DNA from: Mycolicibacterium austroafricanum
Lineage (GTDB): Bacteria; Actinomycetota; Actinomycetes; Mycobacteriales; Mycobacteriaceae
Length of the DNA stretch: 64,000 nucleotides
Assembly (NCBI RefSeq): GCF_000612725.1
Contig: NZ_HG964452.1
Span: 426,911 to 490,910, forward strand
Direction: 5' to 3'
Shown here: piece by piece, positions 23,462 to 32,722 of the stretch
Layout: the number at the start of each line of letters is the position of its first letter
How positions within the stretch are numbered: the first letter of the stretch is position 1
Position numbers and translations under genes: made by a program
The notes under the pieces: generated by a model
What the model saw: only the letters and a program-made list of their open reading frames with translations
The model's database searches: none
Told to the model about the DNA's origin: nothing

Positions 23462-24724
23462 GTGCGCATCGAGCGGCTCGGCGATCTGGGCAGTGCCCCG
23501 ACGGTGCTGCGCACACTGGCCGCGGCGGCGTCCGCGTCCGGCATCGCACCGCCGGCCGCACTGCTCGGGGACTGGTTTTCCTCACGCGCGGTCATCGCGC
23601 CGTCGCTGATCGCCGGCGAGGTCGCGCCGCGGGACGCCTTCGCGGTCACGCCGGGCAGCCGCTGCGACGGGCCGGTGGGCGGCGGATGGTTCGGCTATCT
23701 GTCATATCCCGACGGCGGGGCCGACGGGCTGGGCCCGCGCATCCCGCAGGCGGCGGGAGGCTGGGCCGATACGGTGCTGCGGTGCGACCGCGACGGAGTG
23801 TGGTGGCACGAAAGCCTCAGCGGCGCAGCACTTCCGGGATGGGTCACGGAGGCCGTGCAGTCGGTTCCGGATCCCCGTGACGCCGTCGTCACCTGGGGTG
23901 AACCCGACCGGCACGCACACCGGCGTGGCGTGCTCGCCTGCCTGGAGGCGATCGCCGCGGGCGAGGTGTACCAGGCATGTGTGTGCACGCAGTTCGCCGG
24001 GGTGCTCGCCGGCGCGCCGGTCGACTTCTTCGCCGAGGCGGCCGCACGTACCGTTCCGGCCCGCGCGGCGTTCGTGGCCGGCGACTGGGGCGCGGTGGCG
24101 TCGTTGTCGCCGGAGCTGTTCCTGCGGCGCTGCGGCGAGGCCGTCACGTCGAGCCCGATCAAGGGGACGCTGCCGGACTTCGCGGACCCGGCGACCCTGC
24201 GGGCGTCCGTCAAGGACGTCGCGGAGAACATCATGATCGTCGACCTGGTGCGCAACGACCTGGGCCGCGTCGCCCGCACAGGTTCGGTGTCGGTGCCCGA
24301 GCTGCTGGCTGTGCGCCCGGCGCCCGGCGTGTGGCACCTGGTGTCGACGGTGTCGGCACGGGTGCCGGAGGACACCCCGACGGCGGTGTTGCTGGACGCG
24401 ACGTTCCCGCCGGCGTCGGTGACCGGCACGCCGAAATCCAGGGCCCGCGGACTACTGACCGGCTGGGAACCACATCGACGTGGAATTTATTGCGGCACAG
24501 TCGGTTTAGCGTCGCCAGTGGCCGGTTGCGAATTGAACGTGGCGATCCGCACGGTGGAGTTCGGCGCCGACGGTAGCGCAGTGCTCGGGGTCGGCGGCGG
24601 CATCACCGCCGACTCGGATCCGGACCTCGAGTGGGAGGAGTGCCTGCACAAGGCGGCGCCGATCGTCAACGCCGTGCCCGTCGCCGTGCCCGTTCAGCCG
24701 CGCGCGCGCAGCACCGCGTCGTAG
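23462..24724 (+). CDS. pabB: Aminodeoxychorismate synthase component I
   Basis: PabB converts chorismate and ammonia to 4-amino-4-deoxychorismate for folate synthesis. This 420-residue chorismate-binding enzyme has GEVYQACVCTQF, SLSPELFLRR, the PIKGTLPD motif with the covalent-intermediate Lys, VAENIMIVDLVRNDLGR and FPPASVTGTPK. It starts 7 bp after the sigma factor stop, so it could be read through from that operon. Its 3' end overlaps the convergent rsmI gene by 31 bp. Confidence 0.92.
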   Translation: MRIERLGDLGSAPTVLRTLAAAASASGIAPPAALLGDWFSSRAVIAPSLIAGEVAPRDAFAVTPGSRCDGPVGGGWFGYLSYPDGGADGLGPRIPQAAGGWADTVLRCDRDGVWWHESLSGAALPGWVTEAVQSVPDPRDAVVTWGEPDRHAHRRGVLACLEAIAAGEVYQACVCTQFAGVLAGAPVDFFAEAAARTVPARAAFVAGDWGAVASLSPELFLRRCGEAVTSSPIKGTLPDFADPATLRASVKDVAENIMIVDLVRNDLGRVARTGSVSVPELLAVRPAPGVWHLVSTVSARVPEDTPTAVLLDATFPPASVTGTPKSRARGLLTGWEPHRRGIYCGTVGLASPVAGCELNVAIRTVEFGADGSAVLGVGGGITADSDPDLEWEECLHKAAPIVNAVPVAVPVQPRARSTAS

Positions 24725-25530
24725 AGCTCCCGCTTCGACGGGGACCCGGGAGTGGCCGCGACCACTTGTGCGCACGCATCCTTGACCCGCATCCCGTCGT
24801 CCACCAGCCGGTTCACCTCGGCCACCAGCGCGTCCGGGTCTGCCGTCGGCGTCGCCCCCTCCAGCACCACGGTGATCTCGCCGAGCACGCCGTCGGCCGC
24901 CCACTCGGCCAGCTCACCCAGCCGGCCGCGCACGATCTCCTCGTGCGTCTTGGTCAGCTCACGGCACACCACCGCCCGACGGTCGGGACCCAGCACCTCG
25001 ACGGCGTCACCCAGAAGTTCGGCCAGCCGGCGCGGTGACTCGAAGAACACACAGGTCCGCGGCTCAGCCGACAGCGACCGCAGCCAGGTCCTGCGGGCCG
25101 CCTGCCTGCGTGGCGCGAATCCCTCGAAGCAGAACCGCTCCGCGGGCAGGCCGGCGACCGCGAGTGCGGTCGTCACCGCCGACGGACCCGGCAGGCACTG
25201 CACCGGAAGGTCGTGTTCGACGCACGCCGCCACCAGTCGGTAGCCCGGATCGCTGATCAGCGGCATCCCGGCGTCGCTGACCAGCAATACCGTCGCGCCG
25301 CCCTTGATGTCGTCGAGCAGGGCGGGCACCCGGGACGCCTCGTTCTGGTCGTAGAGGCTGACGATGCGACCCACGGGCTTGACCTCAAGGGCCTGCGCGA
25401 GCGTGCGCACCCGGCGGGTGTCCTCGGCGGCGATCACATCGGCGCTGCGCAACGCCCGCACCAGCCGCGCCGACGCGTCCGACGGCTGTCCCAGCGGCGT
25501 GGCACCCACCAACAGTCGTCCGGCCGTCAT
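24694..25530 (-). CDS. rsmI: 16S rRNA (cytidine(1402)-2'-O)-methyltransferase
   Basis: RsmI methylates the ribose of C1402 in 16S rRNA. The 278-residue protein shows LLVGATPLGQPSD, AAEDTRRVRTL, LVSDAGMPLISDPG and LPGPSAVTTALAVAGLP, which are clear tetrapyrrole-methylase-fold motifs. ATG 25530 is supported by this N-terminus; an apparent open frame runs far upstream but is only antisense to pmt. It converges with pabB with a 31-bp coding overlap and is divergent from pmt with 24 bp between starts. Confidence 0.95.
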   Translation of the reverse strand: MTAGRLLVGATPLGQPSDASARLVRALRSADVIAAEDTRRVRTLAQALEVKPVGRIVSLYDQNEASRVPALLDDIKGGATVLLVSDAGMPLISDPGYRLVAACVEHDLPVQCLPGPSAVTTALAVAGLPAERFCFEGFAPRRQAARRTWLRSLSAEPRTCVFFESPRRLAELLGDAVEVLGPDRRAVVCRELTKTHEEIVRGRLGELAEWAADGVLGEITVVLEGATPTADPDALVAEVNRLVDDGMRVKDACAQVVAATPGSPSKRELYDAVLRARG

Positions 25531-25554
25531 GCCAGACAGCCTACGATCGCAGGC

Positions 25555-27132
25555 GTGACCGCCCCGACCGACCAACTCGAGAGGAGCGGTCGCACCGTCC
25601 CGGTCATCAGCCCCGGACCGGTCGCGCCCGTGGCCGATTTCGGCCCGGTGGACAGATTGCAAGGCTGGGCGATGACCGCCGTCATCACCGCTCTGGCCGC
25701 CGTGACACGGTTCCTGAACCTGGGCTCCCCGACCGACGCGGGCACCCCGATCTTCGACGAGAAGCACTATGCGCCGCAGGCCTGGCAGATGGTGCACAAC
25801 GGCGGCGTCGAGGACAACCCCGGCTACGGGCTGGTGGTGCACCCGCCGGTCGGCAAGCAACTGATCGCGATCGGCGAGGCGATCTTCGGCTACAACGGCC
25901 TGGGCTGGCGGTTCTCCGGTGCGGTGTGCGGTGTCGTGCTGGTGCTGCTCGTGGTGCGCATCGCGCGACGCATCAGCCGGTCCACCCTTGTCGGGGGCAT
26001 CGCCGGCCTGCTGTTGATCGCCGACGGGGTCAGCTTCGTCACTGCGCGCACGGCGCTGCTGGACGGTTTCCTGACGGTGTTCGTGGTGGTGGCGTTCGGC
26101 GCTCTGATCGTCGACCGCGACCAGATCCGCGAACGCATGCACATCGCGTTCGTGGAGGGCCGGATCGCCGAGACGCCGTGGGGGCCGCGGCTGGGTGTGC
26201 GATGGTGGCGCTTCGGCGCAGGGGTGCTGCTCGGCCTGGCATGCGCGACGAAGTGGTCGGGCCTGTACTTCGTGATGTTCTTCGGCGTCATGACGGTGGC
26301 GTTCGACATCGCCGCCCGCAGGCAGTACCGGGTGCCGCGGCCGTGGCTGGGTACGTTCCGCCGCGACGTGGGCCCGTCGCTGTACGCGCTGGTGCTGATC
26401 CCGTTCGGGGTCTATCTGGCGTCCTATGCACCGTGGTTCGCCTCCGAGACGGCGGTGGACCGCTACCAGGTGGGTCGTTCGATCGGGCCGGACAGCGTGC
26501 TGCCGATCCCGGACGCGTTGCGGTCGCTGTGGCATTACACGTATGCGGCATACCGGTTCCACTCCGGGTTGACCAACGCCGACGGCAACCACCACCCGTG
26601 GGAGTCCAAGCCGTGGACGTGGCCGATGTCGCTGCGCCCGGTGCTGTACGCGATCGACACCGAGAACGTGTCGGGGTGCGGGGCGCAGTCGTGCGTGAAG
26701 GCCGTGATGCTGGTCGGCACGCCGGCGATGTGGTTCCTCGCGGTGCCGGTGCTCGCGTGGGCGGTGTGGCGGGCATTCGTCAAGCGGGACTGGCGCTACG
26801 CGGTGTTGCTCGTCGGCTACAGCGCGGGCTTCCTGCCCTGGTTCGCCGACATCGACCGGCAGATGTACTTCTTCTACGCCGCGACGATGGCGCCGTTCCT
26901 GGTGATGATCATCGCGATGATCCTGGGTGACATCCTGTACAAGCCTGGGCAGAACACCGCGGACGTGAGGAGCAGTCTGTCCACCGAGCGCCGCACGCTG
27001 GGGCTGCTGGTGGTGTGCTTCTACGTCGCAATGGTGGTCACCAACTTCGCCTGGCTCTACCCGATCCTGACCGGCCTGCCGATCTCCCAGCACACCTGGA
27101 ACATGCAGATCTGGCTGCCGTCCTGGCGCTGA
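25555..27132 (+). CDS. pmt: Dolichyl-phosphate-mannose--protein mannosyltransferase (GT39)
   Basis: This 525-residue membrane glycosyltransferase transfers mannose from polyprenyl-phosphomannose to Ser/Thr of secreted proteins and lipoproteins, in M. tuberculosis many substrates of the Sec pathway. The first extracytoplasmic loop carries the acidic motif GTPIFDEKHYAPQAWQM, followed by about ten hydrophobic segments; WHYTYAAYRFHSGL and HPWESKPWTWPMSLRP match the family. I chose GTG 25555. It is divergent from rsmI as in Rv1002c-Rv1003. A full copy of the palindromic element begins 5 bp after the stop. Confidence 0.94.
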   Translation: MTAPTDQLERSGRTVPVISPGPVAPVADFGPVDRLQGWAMTAVITALAAVTRFLNLGSPTDAGTPIFDEKHYAPQAWQMVHNGGVEDNPGYGLVVHPPVGKQLIAIGEAIFGYNGLGWRFSGAVCGVVLVLLVVRIARRISRSTLVGGIAGLLLIADGVSFVTARTALLDGFLTVFVVVAFGALIVDRDQIRERMHIAFVEGRIAETPWGPRLGVRWWRFGAGVLLGLACATKWSGLYFVMFFGVMTVAFDIAARRQYRVPRPWLGTFRRDVGPSLYALVLIPFGVYLASYAPWFASETAVDRYQVGRSIGPDSVLPIPDALRSLWHYTYAAYRFHSGLTNADGNHHPWESKPWTWPMSLRPVLYAIDTENVSGCGAQSCVKAVMLVGTPAMWFLAVPVLAWAVWRAFVKRDWRYAVLLVGYSAGFLPWFADIDRQMYFFYAATMAPFLVMIIAMILGDILYKPGQNTADVRSSLSTERRTLGLLVVCFYVAMVVTNFAWLYPILTGLPISQHTWNMQIWLPSWR

Positions 27133-27136
27133 GTTC

Positions 27137-27201
27137 CCGCCGAAATTGCATTCCAGCAGGCCCTCACTCGAACTTCCACTGCTGGAATGCAATTTCGGCG
27201 G
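27137..27201. repeat. Dispersed palindromic element, full copy B
   Basis: A perfect 23-bp inverted repeat (27137-27159 with 27179-27201; core GAAATTGCATTCCAGCAG) encloses a 19-nt loop. Read on the minus strand the loop has GAAGTTCGAGTG, the same as the loop of the copy at 3953-4015 on the plus strand. It lies between convergent pmt and arcA. Confidence 0.88.
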
Positions 27202-27208
27202 AAACAAA

Positions 27209-28417
27209 CTAGAGCGGGTCGCGGCCGGCCGGGCATGACATACAGCGCGGCCCGCCGCGGCCGGTACCGAGTTCCGAGGCCGAGATCGGCAGCACCTCGA
27301 TACCCGAATCTGCCAGGCGCGCATTGGTTTCGGTGTTGCGCTCGTAGGCGACCACCACGCCGGGCGCTACCGCCAAAGTGTTGTTGCCGTCGTCCCACTG
27401 CTCGCGCTCGGCGGTGACGGGATCCAGCCCGGTGTCGATCACCCGCAGCTTGGCGATTCCCATCGCGTCGGCGGCCGCGTCGACGAACGGTGCGGCACGG
27501 TCGATCTTCACCCCGCCCGACTCACGGCGAATCGTGAAGGCGGTCAACGAGTCCTGGATGTTCGGGTACATCACCACCGCATCGGTGTCGACCATCGTGC
27601 ACACCGTGTCCAGATGCATCTGGGCGCGCTCCTGGGCGATCGGCACCGCCAGCACCGTATGCGCGAGGTCGTCGTCGAACAGGCTGCGTGCCAACGCTTC
27701 CGCCCCGGCAGGTGTGGTGCGCTCCCCCACGCCGACCGCCACCACGCCGGGCGCGAGCAGCAGCACGTCGCCACCCTCGATCGGTGCCGACCGCGACTCG
27801 TAGGCCCGCCGCACCCCGAGAAAGCGGGGATGGTGGGCATAGATCAGATCGGTCAGCGACGTCTCCCGCACCCGCGCGTGCATCGACAGCGAGGTGATCG
27901 CCACCCGCGGACCGATCCAGAACGACGAGTCGCGGGTGAACAGCAGGTTGGGCAGTGGGTCGATGACGAAGTCCGCACCGTGGTGCATGCGCCGCACCAA
28001 CGACAACTCGTTCTCCCCGAACGGCAACTCGTCGAACGTCATGCCCGCCATCAGGATGCGGGCCAGCGCAGCCGCGTCCAGTGTGCGCAGGTACGCCGAA
28101 AGTTCCTGGGCCAGCGGCACACCGAGACGGCGGGAATCGACGGCAGCGGAGATGCCGTGCATGCGGGCCGCGCCGCTGTTGGACAGCGCCTCGGTCAACA
28201 GCACACCGAGCAGCAGCACCTCGACCCCCCGCGACCGCAGCAACTCGGCGAACGCGTCATGCTCCTGCTGAGCCCTTGCCACCCAGGGCAGCCCGTCGAA
28301 GAGCAGGGTGTCGTTGTTGCGGGGAGTCAACCGCTGCAACTCAGGCCCCGGGCGATGCAGGATGACGACCCGAAGCCTGCCGACCTCCGAATTGCATCCC
28401 AGCGTCGCATCCGTCAC
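27209..28417 (-). CDS. arcA: Arginine deiminase
   Basis: ArcA hydrolyses arginine to citrulline and ammonia. The 402-residue protein has [47 protein letters not shown], the catalytic His in [21 protein letters not shown] and the nucleophile Cys in [15 protein letters not shown]. The GTG at 28417 gives the same length as the M. tuberculosis protein; GTG 28426 is possible. No arcB/arcC follows, so the full energy-yielding pathway is not encoded here; a role in acid or hypoxia tolerance is speculation. The divergent soxR gene shares its upstream region, which holds a SoxR-type palindrome. Confidence 0.95.
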   Translation of the reverse strand: MTDATLGCNSEVGRLRVVILHRPGPELQRLTPRNNDTLLFDGLPWVARAQQEHDAFAELLRSRGVEVLLLGVLLTEALSNSGAARMHGISAAVDSRRLGVPLAQELSAYLRTLDAAALARILMAGMTFDELPFGENELSLVRRMHHGADFVIDPLPNLLFTRDSSFWIGPRVAITSLSMHARVRETSLTDLIYAHHPRFLGVRRAYESRSAPIEGGDVLLLAPGVVAVGVGERTTPAGAEALARSLFDDDLAHTVLAVPIAQERAQMHLDTVCTMVDTDAVVMYPNIQDSLTAFTIRRESGGVKIDRAAPFVDAAADAMGIAKLRVIDTGLDPVTAEREQWDDGNNTLAVAPGVVVAYERNTETNARLADSGIEVLPISASELGTGRGGPRCMSCPAGRDPL

Positions 28418-28443
28418 ATCTAGCACCGTAACGCCAAAAGTCA

Positions 28444-28461
28444 CCTCAACTAGGGTTGAGG
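28444..28461. promoter_or_regulatory. SoxR box between arcA and soxR
   Basis: CCTCAACTAGGGTTGAGG has perfect 7-bp arms and a 4-bp centre, the classic 18-bp SoxR operator. It ends 2 bp before the soxR ATG and lies 27 bp upstream of the arcA start, so SoxR could control both. Confidence 0.85.
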
Positions 28462-28463
28462 TC

Positions 28464-28898
28464 ATGGAGTCGGCCCACGAACTCACACCGGGCGAGATGG
28501 CGGTGCGCAGCGGGGTGGCCGTGTCGGCCCTGCACTTCTACGAACGTGAGGGACTGATCAGCAGCAGGCGCACCAGCGGCAACCAGCGCCGCTACGCGCG
28601 CGACACGCTGCGCCGGGTCGCGTTCATCCGGATGTCGCAGCGGCTCGGCATCCCGCTGGCCCGCATCCGCGAAGCCCTCGCGACACTGCCCACCGATCGT
28701 GTACCCACCAGCAAGGACTGGGCCAGGCTGTCGGCAGGCTGGCGGGAGGATCTCGACCAGCGCATCGTGCATCTCCAGCGGCTGCGCGACAACCTCGCCG
28801 GCTGCATCGGCTGCGGTTGCCTGAGCCTGAAGGTGTGCGCGCTGGCCAATCCGGGCGACGTGCTCTCCGAGGAGGGGCCGGGGCCGGTCCGCCTCTGA
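28464..28898 (+). CDS. soxR: Redox-sensitive MerR-type regulator SoxR
   Basis: This 144-residue MerR-family protein has an N-terminal winged helix ([23 protein letters not shown]), a dimerisation helix and the [2Fe-2S] motif with Cys 114, 117, 119 and 125 (CX2CXCX5C in [12 protein letters not shown]). In actinobacteria SoxR senses redox-active compounds and usually controls oxidoreductases. The start at 28464 directly follows the SoxR box, so the mRNA is likely leaderless or nearly so. A tandem repeat begins at the last two bases of its stop codon. Confidence 0.94.
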   Translation: MESAHELTPGEMAVRSGVAVSALHFYEREGLISSRRTSGNQRRYARDTLRRVAFIRMSQRLGIPLARIREALATLPTDRVPTSKDWARLSAGWREDLDQRIVHLQRLRDNLAGCIGCGCLSLKVCALANPGDVLSEEGPGPVRL

Positions 28899-28972
28899 CA
28901 TTTGCTCCTCGCGTGCGCAGAAGACATCTGCTCCTCGCGTGCGCAGAAGACATTTGCTCCTCGTGCGCAGAA
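28897..28972. repeat. Three tandem copies of a 26-bp unit
   Basis: Units at 28897-28922, 28923-28948 and 28949-28972 share GCTCCTCG and GTGCGCAGAA. Unit two has one substitution and unit three lacks 2 bp. The array overlaps the soxR stop codon and fills most of the gap to the alkB-like gene. Confidence 0.85.
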
Positions 28973-29005
28973 TATTTCGAACGCCTGTGCGATAGACTTC
29001 GGGCC

Positions 29006-29617
29006 ATGGAGCCGGCTCTGCAAAGCGCTCTCTTCGACCACTCCGAGCGCCGCGACCTCGGCGACGGCGCGTGGCTCGAGGTCCGGTCCGGGTGGTTGTC
29101 CCAGGACGGTGCGGCCGACGACGCCCTGTTCGGCGAACTGCGCGATCAGATCCCGTGGCGCGCCGAAAGGCGACAGATGTACGACCGGGTGCTCAATGTG
29201 CCGCGCCTGGTCAGCTTCCACAACCTGGTCGACGCCGCGGCCCCGCATCCGCGCCTCAAGCAGCTGCGCAGGCGGCTCAACGACGCGTACGCCGGCGAGC
29301 TCGGTGAGCCGTTCGTCACGGCAGGCCTTTGTCTGTACCGCGACGGCGACGACAGCGTCGCCTGGCACGGCGACAACATCGGTCGCAGCAGCACCGAGGA
29401 CACCATGGTCGCCATCGTGAGCTTGGGTGCCACAAGGGTTTTCGCGCTGCGCCCGCGCGGTGGCGGCGCCCCCTCGTTGCGGATACGGCACTGCCACGGC
29501 GACCTGCTGGTGATGGGCGGATCGTGCCAGCGCACCTGGGAGCACGCGGTTCCGAAGACCGCCCGCCCGGTCGGGCCCCGGATCAGCATCCAGTTCCGCC
29601 CGCACGACGTCAGGTGA
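29006..29617 (+). CDS. AlkB-like 2-oxoglutarate/Fe(II)-dependent dioxygenase
   Basis: This 203-residue protein belongs to the AlkB family, which oxidatively removes alkyl groups from DNA or RNA bases. It shows the iron-binding pair in VAWHGDN (H and D), the later His in TWEHAVPK, and the 2-oxoglutarate-binding Arg region GPRISIQFRP. ATG 29006 matches homologues, and a much longer frame upstream is only repeat sequence. It corresponds to Rv1000c by position next to arcA. The gene at 29619 converges on it with one base between stops. Confidence 0.9.
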   Translation: MEPALQSALFDHSERRDLGDGAWLEVRSGWLSQDGAADDALFGELRDQIPWRAERRQMYDRVLNVPRLVSFHNLVDAAAPHPRLKQLRRRLNDAYAGELGEPFVTAGLCLYRDGDDSVAWHGDNIGRSSTEDTMVAIVSLGATRVFALRPRGGGAPSLRIRHCHGDLLVMGGSCQRTWEHAVPKTARPVGPRISIQFRPHDVR

Positions 29618-29618
29618 C

Positions 29619-30293
29619 TCAGGCGCCCTTCACCAGTTCGACGGTCTGCGCGACGAGAGCGCGGGCCCGCTGGGTGTCGACCCGGGCGGCGGGCTTGCCG
29701 TCGACGACGAGCGGGTTGGCGGTGACGATCACGATGAAGGTCCCGAAATGAGCCACGTAGTTGTAGAGCTCGCCGGTGCGCGGTCCCTGCTCTGAGGTCG
29801 TCTGCAGCACCCGGTGTGTGCCGACGGTACGGACCCCGTCGATCTGCGGAGCCTCCACGACCTCGACAAGACCGCGGAGTCCGGGGCCGGTGAAGGTGAC
29901 CTTGCCGCACTGATCGGTGGGCTCGTTCACCGGGACCGGCTCCGAGGTCTCCACCGCGAGGACGATGTACCGCACGCCGTCGCCCTCGGCGGTGGTGGCG
30001 GCCATGTTGCCCTTGACGCCCTCGGGGATGGCCTGCTGGCCGGCCGACGTCCCGCAGTCGGCGGGGTCGAACGTCAGCCCCGGGGGCAGCTTCTGCGCGG
30101 TGAGGTAGCGCGGGTCGATCCCCGCGGGACCGACGGAGTTCACCGTGAACGGGGCGGGGAAGCTGGACTTCAGCTCGGAAACCCGGGCGATATCGGCGTT
30201 CGAGAGGTCCGCTGACTGTCCGGCGCTGCACGCGGCCACCAGGCCGGCGCACACCACCGCCGCGACCGCCCGATGTTTCGGTGGGTTCGACAT
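29619..30293 (-). CDS. DUF5642-type lipoprotein
   Basis: The 224-residue protein has a signal peptide with lipobox GLVAAC (Cys near 22) and a mature domain starting with DIARVSELKSSFPAPFTV, ending AARVDTQRARALVAQTVELVKG, which I assign to the DUF5642 group. Two cysteines (ADCGTSAG and DQCGKVTF) probably form a disulfide. ATG 30293 is preferred over a TTG nine bases upstream. A second, distantly similar lipoprotein lies directly upstream on the same strand. The function is unknown. Confidence 0.82.
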   Translation of the reverse strand: MSNPPKHRAVAAVVCAGLVAACSAGQSADLSNADIARVSELKSSFPAPFTVNSVGPAGIDPRYLTAQKLPPGLTFDPADCGTSAGQQAIPEGVKGNMAATTAEGDGVRYIVLAVETSEPVPVNEPTDQCGKVTFTGPGLRGLVEVVEAPQIDGVRTVGTHRVLQTTSEQGPRTGELYNYVAHFGTFIVIVTANPLVVDGKPAARVDTQRARALVAQTVELVKGA

Positions 30294-30321
30294 CGCCGTC
30301 AATGTACCTGCGTGGCCGGGC

Positions 30322-30975
30322 TCAGCCGCGCAGCGTCGACACCGTTTCGGCGAGCAGGTCCGACGCGAAGCCCGGTGCGAGGGCTGGATCCGGAGACCCG
30401 GGGTCGGTGACGACGGCCACGAAACAGACGTACCCGTCCAGGTAGGCGACGAAAGTCTCCGAATGCGAGCGGGTTTCGGTTCCTCCTTCGACGACGGTGG
30501 TGGCGGTCCCGCTCATCCCGACGGTCTGCGCCGAGGCGACGTCCGGACCGGGGACGCCGGTCACCACGCCCGTCGTGTGCCCGGACACCGCGGTCCACCG
30601 CGCACAATCGGCGCGCACCGCCGTAATGGGGGGGCCCGCGGCGCCTGCCACCACCGCGTACACGATCCCGCCCGGGCCCGACGCCGACCAACCCCGCGCG
30701 GTGCCGGGGTCGACCGCGGGTGCCGCCAGCGCCGCACACGGCGCGGGATCGGTGACGGGCGAGCCGCGAAAACCCCACACCGCGAACGGCGCCGGCGGGC
30801 CGGTGTATGCGGCCACCTCGTAGCCGTCGGGCAGCGCGTCGCGGGCGCGGTCGATGCGGGTCGGATCGATTGTGAGCCGGGCCGTCGTCTGCGAGGCGGG
30901 CGCGGGTGCCGGCCCGGACGACTGGGCGCAGCCGACGCCCGCCAGGGCCAGCGCGCACACGGCGATCAGCCTCAC
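30322..30975 (-). CDS. Lipoprotein, DUF5642-like
   Basis: This 217-residue protein starts with GTG 30975, has a short signal peptide and lipobox LAGVGC with Cys at 16, then a Pro/Ala-rich linker. The mature domain begins with DPTRIDRARDALPDGYEVAAYTG and ends FASDLLAETVSTLRG; its layout parallels the neighbour at 29619, suggesting an old duplication. Cys in DPAPCAALAA and RADCARW may pair. Both lipoproteins probably form a two-gene operon with 28 bp between. The function is unknown. Confidence 0.78.
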   Translation of the reverse strand: MRLIAVCALALAGVGCAQSSGPAPAPASQTTARLTIDPTRIDRARDALPDGYEVAAYTGPPAPFAVWGFRGSPVTDPAPCAALAAPAVDPGTARGWSASGPGGIVYAVVAGAAGPPITAVRADCARWTAVSGHTTGVVTGVPGPDVASAQTVGMSGTATTVVEGGTETRSHSETFVAYLDGYVCFVAVVTDPGSPDPALAPGFASDLLAETVSTLRG

Positions 30976-31018
30976 GGGCTGTTGATATCACGGGGCGGGC
31001 GCCGCGGGGGCGCGCCAC

Positions 31019-32509
31019 TCAGGCGGCCTCGGCCGTGTCCTCATCCGGTGGTTCGTCAGCCTCGTCGGTTTCCGTCGGAGTCGTTGCGGCACCGGCCTCG
31101 CCGTCGTCGGCGGACGCGTCACTCCCCGGGTCGGACTTCTCCGGCGCCGGGTCGGCCTCCACGGGCGCCGGGTCGGACTCCACCGGCGCCGCGTCGGGCT
31201 CCACCCGGTCGACGGACTCCGCACCGGCGGATCCCTCACCGGCGGATCCCTCACCGGCGGCGCGTCCACCGTCGTACTCGACAGACTCCGGATCCTGTTC
31301 TGGCACAGCCGGTTCCACACTCTCGTCGGGGACGGCCGGCTCGGGTTCGGCGGGCAGGTCCGGGCCTCCGACGCCGAACGCCCCGGGCTCGGTCGTTCCC
31401 AGCACCCGCCCCAACCCCAGCCCCTCGGTGAGGTTGTCGACCGCCACCGGGATCGACGCGACGAGCCGGGCCGCCAGCCCGACGATGTCCTTGATCGGCC
31501 GCCAACTGGCGCGTGTCGCCACGCCGGGGCCGACATCGCGGTCGTAGGCGTCCTCGATGACGACGCGCAGCGGTGCGTCGATCGCCTTCAGGATCGGCCG
31601 GGGCACGAAGAACGCGAAGGGCTGCAGCAGCGGGACGAGGTCGGTCTCGACGAGGTAGTAGCCGGTGTCGCCCTGGCGGCCCTGGAAACGCGCCTGCGCC
31701 AGCGGGATGTCGACGGCGCTGCCGTGCAGCAGGGCGTATCCGAGCAGCGCGTTGACCGTGGCCACCAGGTTGAGCGGACGCACCGGGAAATCGCCGCCGA
31801 GACCGTCGTACTGCCGGGCGACGTCCACGGTCGGATAGACATGCCTGCCGTCGGGCAGGACGGCGCTGTCCGTCGGCGACGCGCCGGGAAAAGGGATCTC
31901 CAGGATCGGGATCGTCGGCCAGCCGTGCAGCCGCATCAATATTCCGCCGTTGGGCCGCATCGGGTTCGCGACCAGCATGAAGGACACGCTCGGGTCACCG
32001 GGCTGGTACCGCTGGATCAGATCGAGTTTGGCCAGCGAGGCGATCACGGCGCTCTGCGAATACCCGAACGCCATCATCGCGTCCCCGGCCCGGGGTGCGA
32101 CGGCATGCGGCCGGATGGCCGGATCATCGTTGAACACACAGTCCGTTTCGGCGCCGAGGCACCGGTGCAGGTTCACCAGTCCTTCAGCCACAGACCTGGC
32201 GAAAGTGAGCTGCCCGATCGGGAAGAACTGTTCAGGGGTGTACACCGCGACGGCGTTGGTCACCGGGCCGGACGCGTCCGCGAACGCCGGATCGAGATGG
32301 CCGGTCACCGCGTTGTCGAGATAGGCGGTGACGAACGGCGGGGCGTCGGCGGGTTCGGCCAGCGGGTGGAACGACCCACCCATGATGAGCGCGGTGGTGT
32401 TCGACGTGAGCGCGACCACGACACCGGACAGCGTCCACGACAGCGGAAGCGCCGCCACGCTCGCGAGCACGAGAAAGAGTGCGGCCAACGGGCGAATGAT
32501 CAATCTCAT
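31019..32509 (-). CDS. PE-PPE domain protein (serine hydrolase-like) with acidic repeat tail
   Basis: This 496-residue exported or membrane-anchored protein has an N-terminal hydrophobic segment (about residues 8-36) and a PE-PPE domain (alpha/beta hydrolase-like, about residues 60-290), with the nucleophile elbow GYSQSAV. The C-terminal 110 residues are a low-complexity Glu/Asp/Pro/Ser tail with short repeats (GEGSAGEGSAG and PAPVESDPAPVEADPAP), encoded partly by 15-bp tandem DNA repeats at 31223-31260. There is no PE or PPE N-terminal domain. A role in esterifying or cleaving mycobacterial glycolipids is conceivable from Chp-type relatives, but not shown. Confidence 0.82.
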   Translation of the reverse strand: MRLIIRPLAALFLVLASVAALPLSWTLSGVVVALTSNTTALIMGGSFHPLAEPADAPPFVTAYLDNAVTGHLDPAFADASGPVTNAVAVYTPEQFFPIGQLTFARSVAEGLVNLHRCLGAETDCVFNDDPAIRPHAVAPRAGDAMMAFGYSQSAVIASLAKLDLIQRYQPGDPSVSFMLVANPMRPNGGILMRLHGWPTIPILEIPFPGASPTDSAVLPDGRHVYPTVDVARQYDGLGGDFPVRPLNLVATVNALLGYALLHGSAVDIPLAQARFQGRQGDTGYYLVETDLVPLLQPFAFFVPRPILKAIDAPLRVVIEDAYDRDVGPGVATRASWRPIKDIVGLAARLVASIPVAVDNLTEGLGLGRVLGTTEPGAFGVGGPDLPAEPEPAVPDESVEPAVPEQDPESVEYDGGRAAGEGSAGEGSAGAESVDRVEPDAAPVESDPAPVEADPAPEKSDPGSDASADDGEAGAATTPTETDEADEPPDEDTAEAA

Positions 32510-32722
32510 GTCCCGACCCCCCAACCATCGCGTCGGTACAGGCAACATGTACCACCGGCGGATCGGCTCCGGACGGTTTCGGCAAACACTGTCCCGGCCT
32601 GGGCCAGCAAATTCGCTAGCCTTGCATGAAATCCCCCGTTTCAGCTCGATATGCTGCGCTGTGATCCGGCCGTCGTTGCGCACAAGCCCGTCGACACCCG
32701 TGGCCGGCGAACAGGAGACGAC

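Noticed and set aside
24694..27324. Very long minus-strand frame over rsmI and the pmt gene
   Set aside because: Only the first 278 residues (start 25530) match RsmI. The rest is antisense to pmt, with Arg/His/Asp-rich composition typical of GC-rich shadows.
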